The notes below the pieces were generated by a model. The model was given only the letters and a program-made list of their open reading frames with translations. It searched no databases and had not been told where the DNA came from. Position numbers and translations under genes: made by a program. 64,000 bases of DNA from Petropleomorpha daqingensis (GTDB lineage Bacteria; Actinomycetota; Actinomycetes; Mycobacteriales; Geodermatophilaceae): the NCBI RefSeq assembly GCF_013408985.1, contig NZ_JACBZT010000001.1, forward strand, positions 3,861,197 through 3,925,196, in the 5' to 3' direction. Below, piece after piece: positions 39,087 through 46,508 of the stretch. Each line of letters opens with the position of its first letter. Positions within the stretch are counted from its first letter, which is position 1.

Positions 39087-39283
39087 CGGAGGCCTCCCGC
39101 ACGACTCGACCTGTCCGAAGAGGCTAAGACCCCTGTCCGGATCGGTACAGCCCGGCCGGGTGGCCGATCCCACACTGGAGGCCGTCCGGGGGAGACGAGA
39201 ACAGCCCCCCGAACCCGTCCCACATCCCACGCACACGCGCGAGTGCCGCGTGTCCTCGGCGTACCCGGAAGAAGGAGATCTGC

Positions 39284-40261
39284 ATGGCGAAGGGCATCCG
39301 CTTCTACGAGACCGGCGGTCCGGAGGTGCTGCGCTGGGAGAGCCTCCCCGTCGGCGAGCCCGGCCCCGGCCAGGTGCGGATCCGCCACGCGGCCGTCGGC
39401 CTCAACTTCGCCGACACCTACTTCCGCTCGGGCCTCTACCCGGCGGCGCTGCCCACCGGCATGGGTGTCGAGGCGGCCGGCGTGATCGAGGAGGTCGGCC
39501 CCGGCGTGGTCGGCTTCGCCGAGGGCGACCGGGTGACCTACACCGGCAGCCCGCTGGGCGCCTACAGCACCGAGCGCGTGATGGACGCCGCGCACCTGAT
39601 CCCGCTGCCCGACGCGATCGGCTTCGAGACCGCCGCGGCGATGACCATGCGCGGGCTGACCACCGGCTACCTGCTGCGGCGCATCGCCGACCTGCAGGCC
39701 GGCGACACCGTCCTCCTGCACGCGGCCGCCGGCGGCGTCGGCCTGATCTTCTGCCAGTGGGCGAGCCTGCTGGGCATCCGCGTCATCGGCACCGTCTCCA
39801 CCGACGAGAAGGCGGAGATCGCCAGGGCGCACGGTTGCTGGGAGACCGTCGTCCACACCCGCGAGGACGTCGCCGCCCGGGTGCGCGAGCTGACCGACGG
39901 CGCCGGCGTCCCGGTCGCCTACGACAGCATCGGCCGGACCACCGTCCCGTCGTCGCTGGACTCGCTGCGCCGGCGCGGCCTGCTGGTCTGCTTCGGCACC
40001 GCCTCCGGCCCGATCCCGCCGATCGACGCGATGCAGCTGGCGGTCAAGGGCTCGCTGTTCGTCACCCGCCCGGCGCTGGCCGACTACATCGCCGACCCGG
40101 CGGAGCGGGGCGCGCTGGCCGGCGAGCTGTTCGACCACGTGGCCTCGCGCCGGATCACCGTCCCGATCAACCAGCGCTACGCCCTGGAGGACGCCGTCCG
40201 CGCCCACCAGGACCTGGAGTCCGGCCGCAGCGTCGGCTCCTCCGTCTTCGCCCTCGCCTGA
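39284..40261 (+). CDS. Quinone oxidoreductase (MDR superfamily, QorA-like)
   Basis: A 325-residue zinc-independent medium-chain reductase. GVGVEAAGVIEEVGPGV-like sequence (MGVEAAGVIEEVGPG) marks the catalytic domain, and LLHAAAGGVGLIFCQWASLLG is the NADPH-binding Rossmann motif (AxxGxxG). No structural or catalytic zinc ligands were seen. It would reduce quinones or alpha,beta-unsaturated carbonyls with NADPH. First gene of a cluster with a TauD-type dioxygenase and a BKACE-type enzyme. GAAGGAGATCTGC precedes the ATG. Confidence 0.9.
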   Translation: MAKGIRFYETGGPEVLRWESLPVGEPGPGQVRIRHAAVGLNFADTYFRSGLYPAALPTGMGVEAAGVIEEVGPGVVGFAEGDRVTYTGSPLGAYSTERVMDAAHLIPLPDAIGFETAAAMTMRGLTTGYLLRRIADLQAGDTVLLHAAAGGVGLIFCQWASLLGIRVIGTVSTDEKAEIARAHGCWETVVHTREDVAARVRELTDGAGVPVAYDSIGRTTVPSSLDSLRRRGLLVCFGTASGPIPPIDAMQLAVKGSLFVTRPALADYIADPAERGALAGELFDHVASRRITVPINQRYALEDAVRAHQDLESGRSVGSSVFALA

Positions 40262-40290
40262 GCGACCCCACCCCCTCAAAGGAGAGAACC

Positions 40291-41208
40291 GTGTCCGTCG
40301 TCGTCGACTCCACCGTGGAGCGGGAGGCCTGGCCCTCCTTCACCACCGGCGCCCACTCGATCGAGGTCGTCCCGCTGACCGCGACCATCGGCGCCGAGCT
40401 GCGCAACGTCAGCCTGGCCCGGGCGTCCCGCGACGCCGAGCTCTTCGCCGAGCTCAAGGCCCTGCTGCTGCAGTACAAGGTCCTGTTCGTCCGCGACCAG
40501 GACATCACCCGCGGCGAGCACGTCGCCCTCGCCGAGCGCTTCGGCCCGCTCGAGGACCACCCGGTGGCCGGCAGCGACCCCGACCACCCCGGTCTGGTGC
40601 GCATCTACAAGGACCTGGACAGCGCGCCCGAGCACTACGAGAACGCCTTCCACTGCGACGCCACCTGGCGCGAGGTCGCGCCCATGGGCTCGGTGCTCCG
40701 GTGCGTCGAGTCGCCGCCCGTCGGCGGCGACACGATCTGGGTGAACATGGTCGAGGCCTACCGCCGGCTGCCCGAGCACGTGAAGCAGCAGATCGCCGGC
40801 CTGCGGGCGCGGCACAGCATCGAGGCCAGCTTCGGCGCCTCGATGCCGGAGGAGAAGCGGCGCGCCCTGCACGCCACGTTCCCCGACGCCGAGCACCCGG
40901 TCGTGCGGACCCACCCGGAGACGGGCGAGGAGATCCTGTTCGTGAACGCGTTCACGACGCACTTCGTCAACTTCCACACGCCGGAGAACGTGCGATTCGG
41001 GTTCGACTACGCGCCGGGCGCGAGCGAGCTGCTCAACTACCTGATCCGCCAGGCCGCCGTCCCGGAGTACCAGGTCCGCTGGCGCTGGACGAAGAACAGC
41101 TTCGCCATCTGGGACAACCGCGCGACCCAGCACTACGCCGTCCAGGACTACTGGCCCGCCGTCCGCAAGATGGAGCGCGCGGGAATCGTCGGCACCCCTT
41201 CCTTCTGA
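40291..41208 (+). CDS. TauD/TfdA family Fe(II)/2-oxoglutarate dioxygenase
   Basis: A 305-residue dioxygenase. The iron ligands are the HxD pair in AFHCDATW (near residue 121) and a distal His in RATQHYAVQDYW (near 280), followed by the 2-oxoglutarate arginine region (VRKMERAGI). The N-terminus EVVPLTATIGAELRNVSL and LFVRDQDITRGEHVALAERFGPL are typical of the family. It would hydroxylate a substrate, often next to a sulfonate, ether or ammonium group, with loss of CO2 from 2-oxoglutarate. AAAGGAGAGAACC precedes the GTG at 40291. The substrate is unknown. Confidence 0.9.
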   Translation: MSVVVDSTVEREAWPSFTTGAHSIEVVPLTATIGAELRNVSLARASRDAELFAELKALLLQYKVLFVRDQDITRGEHVALAERFGPLEDHPVAGSDPDHPGLVRIYKDLDSAPEHYENAFHCDATWREVAPMGSVLRCVESPPVGGDTIWVNMVEAYRRLPEHVKQQIAGLRARHSIEASFGASMPEEKRRALHATFPDAEHPVVRTHPETGEEILFVNAFTTHFVNFHTPENVRFGFDYAPGASELLNYLIRQAAVPEYQVRWRWTKNSFAIWDNRATQHYAVQDYWPAVRKMERAGIVGTPSF

Positions 41209-41248
41209 CCCCCACTCTCTCCCACCCCTCGCAAAGGAGCGATTCCCC

Positions 41249-42301
41249 GTGTACTTCCTCGACGACTCCCTGTTCCCGGAGAACCAGGAGAAGCTGGTCA
41301 TCACCGCGGCCCCGTACGGCCCCGAGTGGGAGCCCGCCGACTTCCCCGAGGACATCCCGCTGACCATGGACCAGCACGTGCAGCAGGCCGTGGACTGCTG
41401 GAACGCCGGCGCCACCGTGCTGCACATCCACGTGCGCGAGCTCGACGGCAAGGGCTCCAAGCGGATGTCGCAGTTCAACGAGCTGCTCGGCCGGCTGCGC
41501 CTGGCCGTGCCGGACATGATCCTGCAGGTCGGCGGCTCGATCTCCTTCGCCCCGGAGGGCGACGGCGCCGAGGCCAAGTGGCTGTCCGACGACACCCGGC
41601 ACATGCTCGCCGAGCTCGACCCCAAGCCCGACCAGGTGACCATCGCGATCAACACCTCGCAGATGAACATCGTCGAGCTGATGACCGACTCCGACATCGA
41701 GGGCACGTCGTTCCAGCGGCCGGAGCTGTACGAGACCTACCGCAACATGGAGGTGCCGGCCAACCCCGCGTGGGTCGAGGAGCACCTGCGCCGCCTGGTC
41801 GCCAACGGCATCCAGCCGCACTTCCAGCTGGCCCACTCCGCGCAGCTGGAGACCGTGGAGCGGATGGTCCGCCGCGGCGTCTACACCGGCCCGCTCAACA
41901 TCACCTGGGTGGCGATCGGCGGCGGCTTCGACGGCCCGAACCCGTACACGATGATGGAGTTCATCCGCCGGGTGCCCGACGGCGCGTCGCTGACCCTGGA
42001 GAGCATCCAGCGCAACGTGCTGCCGATCAACGCGATGGCCCTCGCCCTGGGCCTGCACACCCGCTGCGGCAACGAGGACACGCTGTGGCGCAAGCCCGGC
42101 GAGAAGATCACCTCGGTCGCCGCCATCGAGCAGCTGGTCCGGATCGCCACGGAGCTCGGCCGCGAGGTCGCGACGGGCAAGGAGGCCCGCGAGATCTACA
42201 AGCTCGACGAGCACTGGGGCAGCACCGACGAGGCGCTGGCGAAGCTCGGCTACCCGCCGAACCGCAAGCCCGGCCAGGTCGGCTTCCTGCACCACGCCTG
42301 A
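41249..42301 (+). CDS. BKACE family beta-keto acid cleavage enzyme
   Basis: A 350-residue protein of the DUF849/BKACE family (type enzyme Kce, 3-keto-5-aminohexanoate cleavage). The metal-binding H-x-H is in GATVLHIHVRELDG, and conserved segments are QVGGSISF, GIQPHFQLAHS, GPLNITWVAIGG and RVPDGASLTLESI. The enzyme exchanges the beta-keto acid chain with acetyl-CoA to give acetoacetate and a new CoA ester. It is longer than usual members (~280-310 residues), with additions at both ends. Given the preceding oxidoreductase and dioxygenase, it may end a three-step route making and cleaving a beta-keto acid. AAAGGAGCG precedes the GTG. Confidence 0.85.
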   Translation: MYFLDDSLFPENQEKLVITAAPYGPEWEPADFPEDIPLTMDQHVQQAVDCWNAGATVLHIHVRELDGKGSKRMSQFNELLGRLRLAVPDMILQVGGSISFAPEGDGAEAKWLSDDTRHMLAELDPKPDQVTIAINTSQMNIVELMTDSDIEGTSFQRPELYETYRNMEVPANPAWVEEHLRRLVANGIQPHFQLAHSAQLETVERMVRRGVYTGPLNITWVAIGGGFDGPNPYTMMEFIRRVPDGASLTLESIQRNVLPINAMALALGLHTRCGNEDTLWRKPGEKITSVAAIEQLVRIATELGREVATGKEAREIYKLDEHWGSTDEALAKLGYPPNRKPGQVGFLHHA

Positions 42302-42354
42302 GCACGAACCGCCCGATCAGCACCGCCTGATCCGACGGTCCTCCTCGGCCGTCC

Positions 42355-42390
42355 GCGTGGGGTGCGGGCTTCCCTTCCCGCACCCCACGC
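42355..42390 (+). terminator. Hairpin terminator after the BKACE gene
   Basis: A perfect 14-bp stem (42355-42368 with 42377-42390) around the loop CTTCCCTT, 54 nt past the BKACE stop. It separates the catabolic genes from the MFS-hydrolase-YeiH genes. Confidence 0.75.
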
Positions 42391-42481
42391 GCCATCGTCG
42401 ACTCGCGAACCACGGGGATCCGACGTCGACCCACCCCCTGCCGGGACCCCGGCACCCTGCTCGTCGCATCGGAGCGTCGAC

Positions 42482-43795
42482 ATGGCCACTGTGGCCCCCC
42501 AGAGCCCGGTTCTCGCTGACCGGGCCCCCACGACCCGGGTTCGCCGGGCCTTTCCGTGGATCGTCTTCACCCTCACGTTCGCCCTGCTGCTCTCGGACTA
42601 CATGTCCCGGCAGGTCCTCTCGGCCGTCTTCCCCTTCCTCAAGGCGGAGTGGGCGCTCACCGACACCCAGCTCGGGGCGCTGACCAGCGTCGTCGCGCTG
42701 ACCGTCGGCCTGCTCGCCGTCCCGCTGTCCCTGCTTGGCGACCGCTGGGGCCGCAGCAAGGCGATCGTCCTCATGGCGGTCATCTGGAGCCTCGCCACGC
42801 TGGGCTCGGCGCTCTCGGCCAACTACGGGGAGCTGATGCTCTCCCGCCTGTTCATCGGCGTCGGTGAGGCCGCCTACGGCAGCGTCGGGCTGGCCGTCGT
42901 CCTCGCGGTGTTCCCCGCCTACCGCCGGGCCTCGTTCACCGGTGCGTTCATGGCCGGCGGCTCGTTCGGCTCGGTCGTCGGGGTCGCGCTCGGCGGCTCC
43001 CTCGCCGTCCACCTGGGCTGGCGCTGGTCGTTCGCCGTCATGGCGCTGCTGGGCCTGGTCCTGGTCGCGCTGTACCGCCTGTTCATCACCGACGCGAAGC
43101 TGGCCCGCCACCGCGTCGTCGACCCCGCCGACGGCTCGCAGGTCGCGACCCCCGGCGAGCGGGCGAAGCTGCGCACGCTGTTCAGCACGCCCGCGGTCAT
43201 CTGCGCCTACGTCGGCAGCGGCCTGCAGCTGTTCATCGCCGGCTCGCTGTTCGCCTGGCTGCCGAGCTACCTCGGCCGCACCTACGGCCTGCCGGCGGAC
43301 AAGGCGGCCGGCGTCGCCGCGATCGCCATCCTGCTCATGGGCGTCGGCATGATCGTCTGCGGCACGGTGACCGACCGGCTGGCCCGGCACCTGCCCATCC
43401 GCAAGTGGACGACGGCGATCGTCTACACGAGCGCCTCGCTGGTCTTCCTGGGGATCGGGTTCTCCCTGGCCCCCGGTGGCGCGCAGCTGCTGCTGCTGGC
43501 GATCGGCGTCTTCTTCGCGGCCGGCACTTCCGGCCCGGCCGGCGCGATGGTCTCCAACCTGACCCACGAGTCGATCCGCGCCACCGCCCTGGGCACGCTG
43601 ACGCTGGCGAACAACCTGCTCGGCCTGGCGGCCGGCCCGCTGGTCACCGGCATCCTCGCCGACCGGCTCGGCCTGGCCGGTGCCATGCAGATCGTGCCGC
43701 TGGCCGCTGCCGGCGCCCTGGTCGCGCTGCTGATCGGCCGCAAGGTCTACCCGAAGAGCCTGGCGAAGGTGACCGCGCAGGCGGTGACCAGGTGA
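42482..43795 (+). CDS. MFS transporter (organic anion type)
   Basis: A 437-residue, 12-helix MFS carrier. The loop between helices 2 and 3 is LGDRWGRSKAIVLMAV (motif A), and helix 4 to 5 shows LSRLFIGVGEAAYGSVGLAV, like ACS/spinster-type members. Later helices contain NLTHESIRATALGTLTLANN. The substrate could be the compound degraded by the cluster upstream, but this is position only. The ATG at 42482 begins MATVAPQSP; longer in-frame starts at 42362 overlap the terminator. It ends in an overlap with the hydrolase start (43792). Confidence 0.87.
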   Translation: MATVAPQSPVLADRAPTTRVRRAFPWIVFTLTFALLLSDYMSRQVLSAVFPFLKAEWALTDTQLGALTSVVALTVGLLAVPLSLLGDRWGRSKAIVLMAVIWSLATLGSALSANYGELMLSRLFIGVGEAAYGSVGLAVVLAVFPAYRRASFTGAFMAGGSFGSVVGVALGGSLAVHLGWRWSFAVMALLGLVLVALYRLFITDAKLARHRVVDPADGSQVATPGERAKLRTLFSTPAVICAYVGSGLQLFIAGSLFAWLPSYLGRTYGLPADKAAGVAAIAILLMGVGMIVCGTVTDRLARHLPIRKWTTAIVYTSASLVFLGIGFSLAPGGAQLLLLAIGVFFAAGTSGPAGAMVSNLTHESIRATALGTLTLANNLLGLAAGPLVTGILADRLGLAGAMQIVPLAAAGALVALLIGRKVYPKSLAKVTAQAVTR

Positions 43796-44379
43796 CCCGG
43801 CCGACCCTCGTCCTCGTCCCGGGCCTGCGCGGGGAGGTCGCCGACCACTGGCAGACGCGGCTGGCCGCGAGCCGGCCGGACGTCCGGACGGTCCGCCCGC
43901 TCGGCCGCACGGAGCCCAGCCTGCACGCGCGCGTGTCGCTGCTCGAGCAGGTCGTCGCGCAGGCGCGGGGTCCGGTGGTCCTCGTCGCGCACAGCGCCGG
44001 CTGCCTGGTCGTCGCGCACTGGGCGATCTGGTACCGCGGCTCGGCGGTGGCGGGCGCGGTGCTCGCCACCCCGCCGACCCTGGCGACCGAGCTGCCGCCG
44101 GAGTACCCGTCGATCCGCCAGCTGCGGACGCACGGCTGGCTGCCGATCCCGCGGCTGCCGCTGCCGTTCCCGAGCATCGTCGCGGCCAGCGAGAACGACC
44201 CGCTGGCCAACCCGGTGCGGCTGCGGTCGCTGGCCCGTGCCTGGGGCAGCCGGGTGCACGAGCTCGGGCCGGTCGGCCACCTGAACCCCGCGTCGGGGTT
44301 CGGCGAGTGGCCGGGCGCGCTGCCGCTGGTGGACGAGCTGCTGGCCGAGGCCCGGCAGCCGGCCCTCGCCTCGGCATGA
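43792..44379 (+). CDS. RBBP9/YdeN-type alpha/beta hydrolase
   Basis: A 195-residue small serine hydrolase. The opening LVLVPGLRGEVADHWQTRL and the nucleophile elbow VVLVAHSAGCLVVAHWA (Ser in AHSAG) are typical of the RBBP9/YdeN family, and VGHLNPASGFGEWP supplies the catalytic His. An Asp in ASENDPLANP is the likely third triad member. Physiological substrate unknown. Its GTG start overlaps the MFS stop, and its stop overlaps the YeiH start, so three genes are coupled. Confidence 0.87.
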   Translation: MTRPTLVLVPGLRGEVADHWQTRLAASRPDVRTVRPLGRTEPSLHARVSLLEQVVAQARGPVVLVAHSAGCLVVAHWAIWYRGSAVAGAVLATPPTLATELPPEYPSIRQLRTHGWLPIPRLPLPFPSIVAASENDPLANPVRLRSLARAWGSRVHELGPVGHLNPASGFGEWPGALPLVDELLAEARQPALASA

Positions 44380-45440
44380 CCGCCTCCTCGGTGGACCCGG
44401 CCGTCCGCGGTGCGGCAGCGCCGCCGCCCGCGGACGCGCCGTCCACCCCCACCCGCCGGTGGCCCGGCCTGCTGGCCGCGGCCCTCGGCCTGGGCGGCGC
44501 CCTGCTCGCCCACCGGTTCGTGCCCGCGATCGGCGTCCTGACCTGGGCCGTCTTCCTCGGGATGGTGGCCGGCAACACCCGGCTGCTGCCCGCGGCGGCC
44601 CGGCAGGCGCTGGGCAAGCTGACCAAGCGACTGCTCCGGATCGGGATCGTCCTGCTCGGCTTCTCGGTCTCGTTCGCCTCGATCGCGGCGCTCGGCATCG
44701 GCACGATCGCCCTCGTGGCCGGTTCGCTGGTCGCCACGCTCGTCGTCACGACGTGGCTGGGCAACCGGCTCCGGCTGGGCCGGGCGCGCAGCCTAATCAT
44801 CGGTACCGGGTTCGCCATCTGCGGGGCCTCGGCCATCGCCGCGATGGAGGACACCGCCCGGGCCGACGACGAGGACGTCACGGTCGGGATCGCGATGGTC
44901 ACCCTGTTCGGGACGATCGCGATGGTGGCGCTGCCGCTGCTGTGGCACCCGCTGGGCCTGTCGGACGCGCAGTTCGGCATCTGGGCCGGCGCCAGCATCC
45001 AGGAGGTCGGGCAGGTCGTCGCGGCGGCGGGCGCGGGCGGGGCCGCGGTGGTCGCCATCGCCGTCGTCGCCAAGCTGACCCGGGTGGTGCTGCTGGCCCC
45101 CGTCGTCGCGGCGGTCAGCGTGCGGCGCCGGCTCGCCGAGCCGGGTGGCGGGGCGGACGGCGAGGCGGGCGCCAAGCGGCCGCCGATCGTGCCGCTGTTC
45201 GTGCTGGGCTTCGTCGCCTGCGCGGCGCTGCGCAGCACCGGGATCGTCCCCGAGGGCGTGCTCGGCGCGATCTCGCAGGTGCAGGTGGCCGCGCTCGGGG
45301 CCGCGCTGTTCGGGATGGGCGCCGGCGTCCGGCTGGCGTCGCTGTTCCGGGGCAGCAGCCGGGTGCTCGCGGTCGCGACGTTCGCCACCGTGTTCATCGC
45401 CGGGCTGTCGCTGGCCGGCGTGCTGCTGCTCGGCTCCTGA
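44376..45440 (+). CDS. YeiH family (UPF0324) membrane transporter
   Basis: A 354-residue membrane protein with about 10 helices. Recognised from LTWAVFLGMVAGNTR, LLRIGIVLLGFSVSFASI, GTGFAICGASAIAAM and ASIQEVGQVVAAA, all hallmarks of the YeiH family, suggested to export sulfate, sulfite or related anions. If the dioxygenase of the upstream cluster releases sulfite from a sulfonate, an exporter would fit, but that is speculation. Starts with an ATGA overlap. Confidence 0.88.
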   Translation: MTASSVDPAVRGAAAPPPADAPSTPTRRWPGLLAAALGLGGALLAHRFVPAIGVLTWAVFLGMVAGNTRLLPAAARQALGKLTKRLLRIGIVLLGFSVSFASIAALGIGTIALVAGSLVATLVVTTWLGNRLRLGRARSLIIGTGFAICGASAIAAMEDTARADDEDVTVGIAMVTLFGTIAMVALPLLWHPLGLSDAQFGIWAGASIQEVGQVVAAAGAGGAAVVAIAVVAKLTRVVLLAPVVAAVSVRRRLAEPGGGADGEAGAKRPPIVPLFVLGFVACAALRSTGIVPEGVLGAISQVQVAALGAALFGMGAGVRLASLFRGSSRVLAVATFATVFIAGLSLAGVLLLGS

Positions 45441-45460
45441 CCTCTCGGGCACCGGTCGCG

Positions 45461-45477
45461 TCACCCTCGCGGGATGA
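45461..45477. promoter_or_regulatory. Regulon operator
   Basis: TCACCC-TCGCG-GGATGA, 60 nt upstream of the GTG at 45538, which has GGAGG. Confidence 0.6.
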
Positions 45478-45537
45478 GGGGGCGCGCCGGCGTCCGGGCC
45501 AGGCTCTTCCCGACGAACCTTCCGACGGAGGTGCACC

Positions 45538-45912
45538 GTGCTCGCAGCGGTCTCGGGGAGTGACTTCCCGCTCCAGAACATCATCTGGACGATGCTGATC
45601 TTCTTCGGGTTCGCCCTCTGGGTGTGGCTGCTCGTCGTCGTCCTGACCGACCTGTTCGCCCGGGCCGAGCTGAAGACGTGGCTGAAGGTCGCGTGGGTCG
45701 TCGTCTTCTTCGTGCTGCCGATCCTGGGCCCGCTCGGTTACCTGTGCACGCGCCCCCCGGACGCCGGGGAGCTGCGGTTCACGGGCCGACGGTCCGTGCC
45801 GGTGGACGACGACTACTACCGGACGACGGTCACCGGCGACGGCCAGTACCACGGGCTGCACGACGAGGCGACGTGGCGCCGGGACATGTCGGGGCCGGTC
45901 CGGCCGGCGTGA
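45538..45912 (+). CDS. PLDc_N membrane protein without SHOCT domain
   Basis: A 124-residue protein with two membrane helices (IIWTMLIFFGFALWVWLLVVV and VAWVVVFFVLPILGPLGYL) and the PLDc_N motif LTDLFARAELKTWLKVAW. It shares this half with the products at 7198 and 8211. In place of the SHOCT module it has a Tyr/Asp-rich tail (PVDDDYYRTTVTGDGQYHGL). GGAGGTGCACC precedes the GTG start, the same leader as at 7599. Function unknown. Confidence 0.83.
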   Translation: MLAAVSGSDFPLQNIIWTMLIFFGFALWVWLLVVVLTDLFARAELKTWLKVAWVVVFFVLPILGPLGYLCTRPPDAGELRFTGRRSVPVDDDYYRTTVTGDGQYHGLHDEATWRRDMSGPVRPA

Positions 45913-45914
45913 GG

Positions 45915-46406
45915 TCAGTGCACGAGTGACTTGAGCACGATCAGCCCGGCACCGATCAGCGCCACGAGCACGCCCTTGAGCAGCGCCCGGAGCGGTGGGG
46001 CACCGGCGAACCGCGCGGCCCAGAAGCCGTAGAAGCCGATCAGCCCCAACCCCGACCACTTCGCGACCGCGAACGCGGTGTCGAGGTCGAGCACGTGCAG
46101 CGCGCCGAGCAGGAAGAACACGGCCGGGAAGGCGACGCCGAAGCCGACCGCGACGGCGTCCTCGGCCATGTGCCGCCACTGCGTGCGGGTGACCGGCTGC
46201 CGGGTGCGGGTCTCGGTGCCCACGTACTCCGCGTAGACCTCGGCCAGGCCGACCGCGACCGCCGTCCCCACGAGCCAGATCGCCATGACGGCGGACGTCG
46301 GCGGGTGACCGGAGAGGGCCACGACCAGGGCGAGGCCGATGATCGAGCCGTAGACGACCTTGCCGACCTGCCGCGACCCGAGGTGTGCTTCGAGGCTCTC
46401 CCGCAT
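45915..46406 (-). CDS. Conserved integral membrane protein
   Basis: A 163-residue protein with five predicted helices (VVYGSIIGLALVVALSG, TSAVMAIWLVGTAVAVGLAEVY, AVAVGFGVAFPAVFFLLGAL, GLGLIGFYGFWAARF, LLKGVLVALIGAGLIVL). The Glu in LAEVYAEYVGTETRTRQ and the basic loop before helix 3 recur in similar unnamed actinobacterial proteins as I remember them; a distant link to VIT/CCC1 transporters is possible but not shown. The ATG at 46406 has no ribosome binding site and is 36 nt from an operator, so it is predicted leaderless. It converges with the PLDc_N gene after 2 nt. Confidence 0.75.
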   Translation of the reverse strand: MRESLEAHLGSRQVGKVVYGSIIGLALVVALSGHPPTSAVMAIWLVGTAVAVGLAEVYAEYVGTETRTRQPVTRTQWRHMAEDAVAVGFGVAFPAVFFLLGALHVLDLDTAFAVAKWSGLGLIGFYGFWAARFAGAPPLRALLKGVLVALIGAGLIVLKSLVH

Positions 46407-46442
46407 GGTGCGCAGGGTGCGACCGCCCGGCCCCCGGACGCC

Positions 46443-46459
46443 TCACCCTCGCCGAATGG
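46443..46459. promoter_or_regulatory. Regulon operator, degenerate, inside a larger hairpin
   Basis: TCACCC-TCGCC-GAATGG, 36 nt upstream of the leaderless start at 46406. The right half is poor. It overlaps the left arm of the inverted repeat 46445-46508. Confidence 0.45.
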
Positions 46460-46508
46460 TCGCCGCCCTCGCGGCGCACCGCGAGGGTCCCGACCACTTC
46501 GCGAGGGT
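46445..46508. terminator. Nested inverted repeat at the end of the hydrolase gene
   Basis: The outer 18-nt arms (46445-46462 and 46491-46508) match at 16 positions. Between them, CCCTCGCGG and CCGCGAGGG (46466-46487) form a perfect 9-bp stem with a CGCA loop. The right outer arm ends in the stop codon of the minus-strand hydrolase gene. It could terminate that gene or be a structured regulatory element, since its left arm overlaps an operator. Confidence 0.55.
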
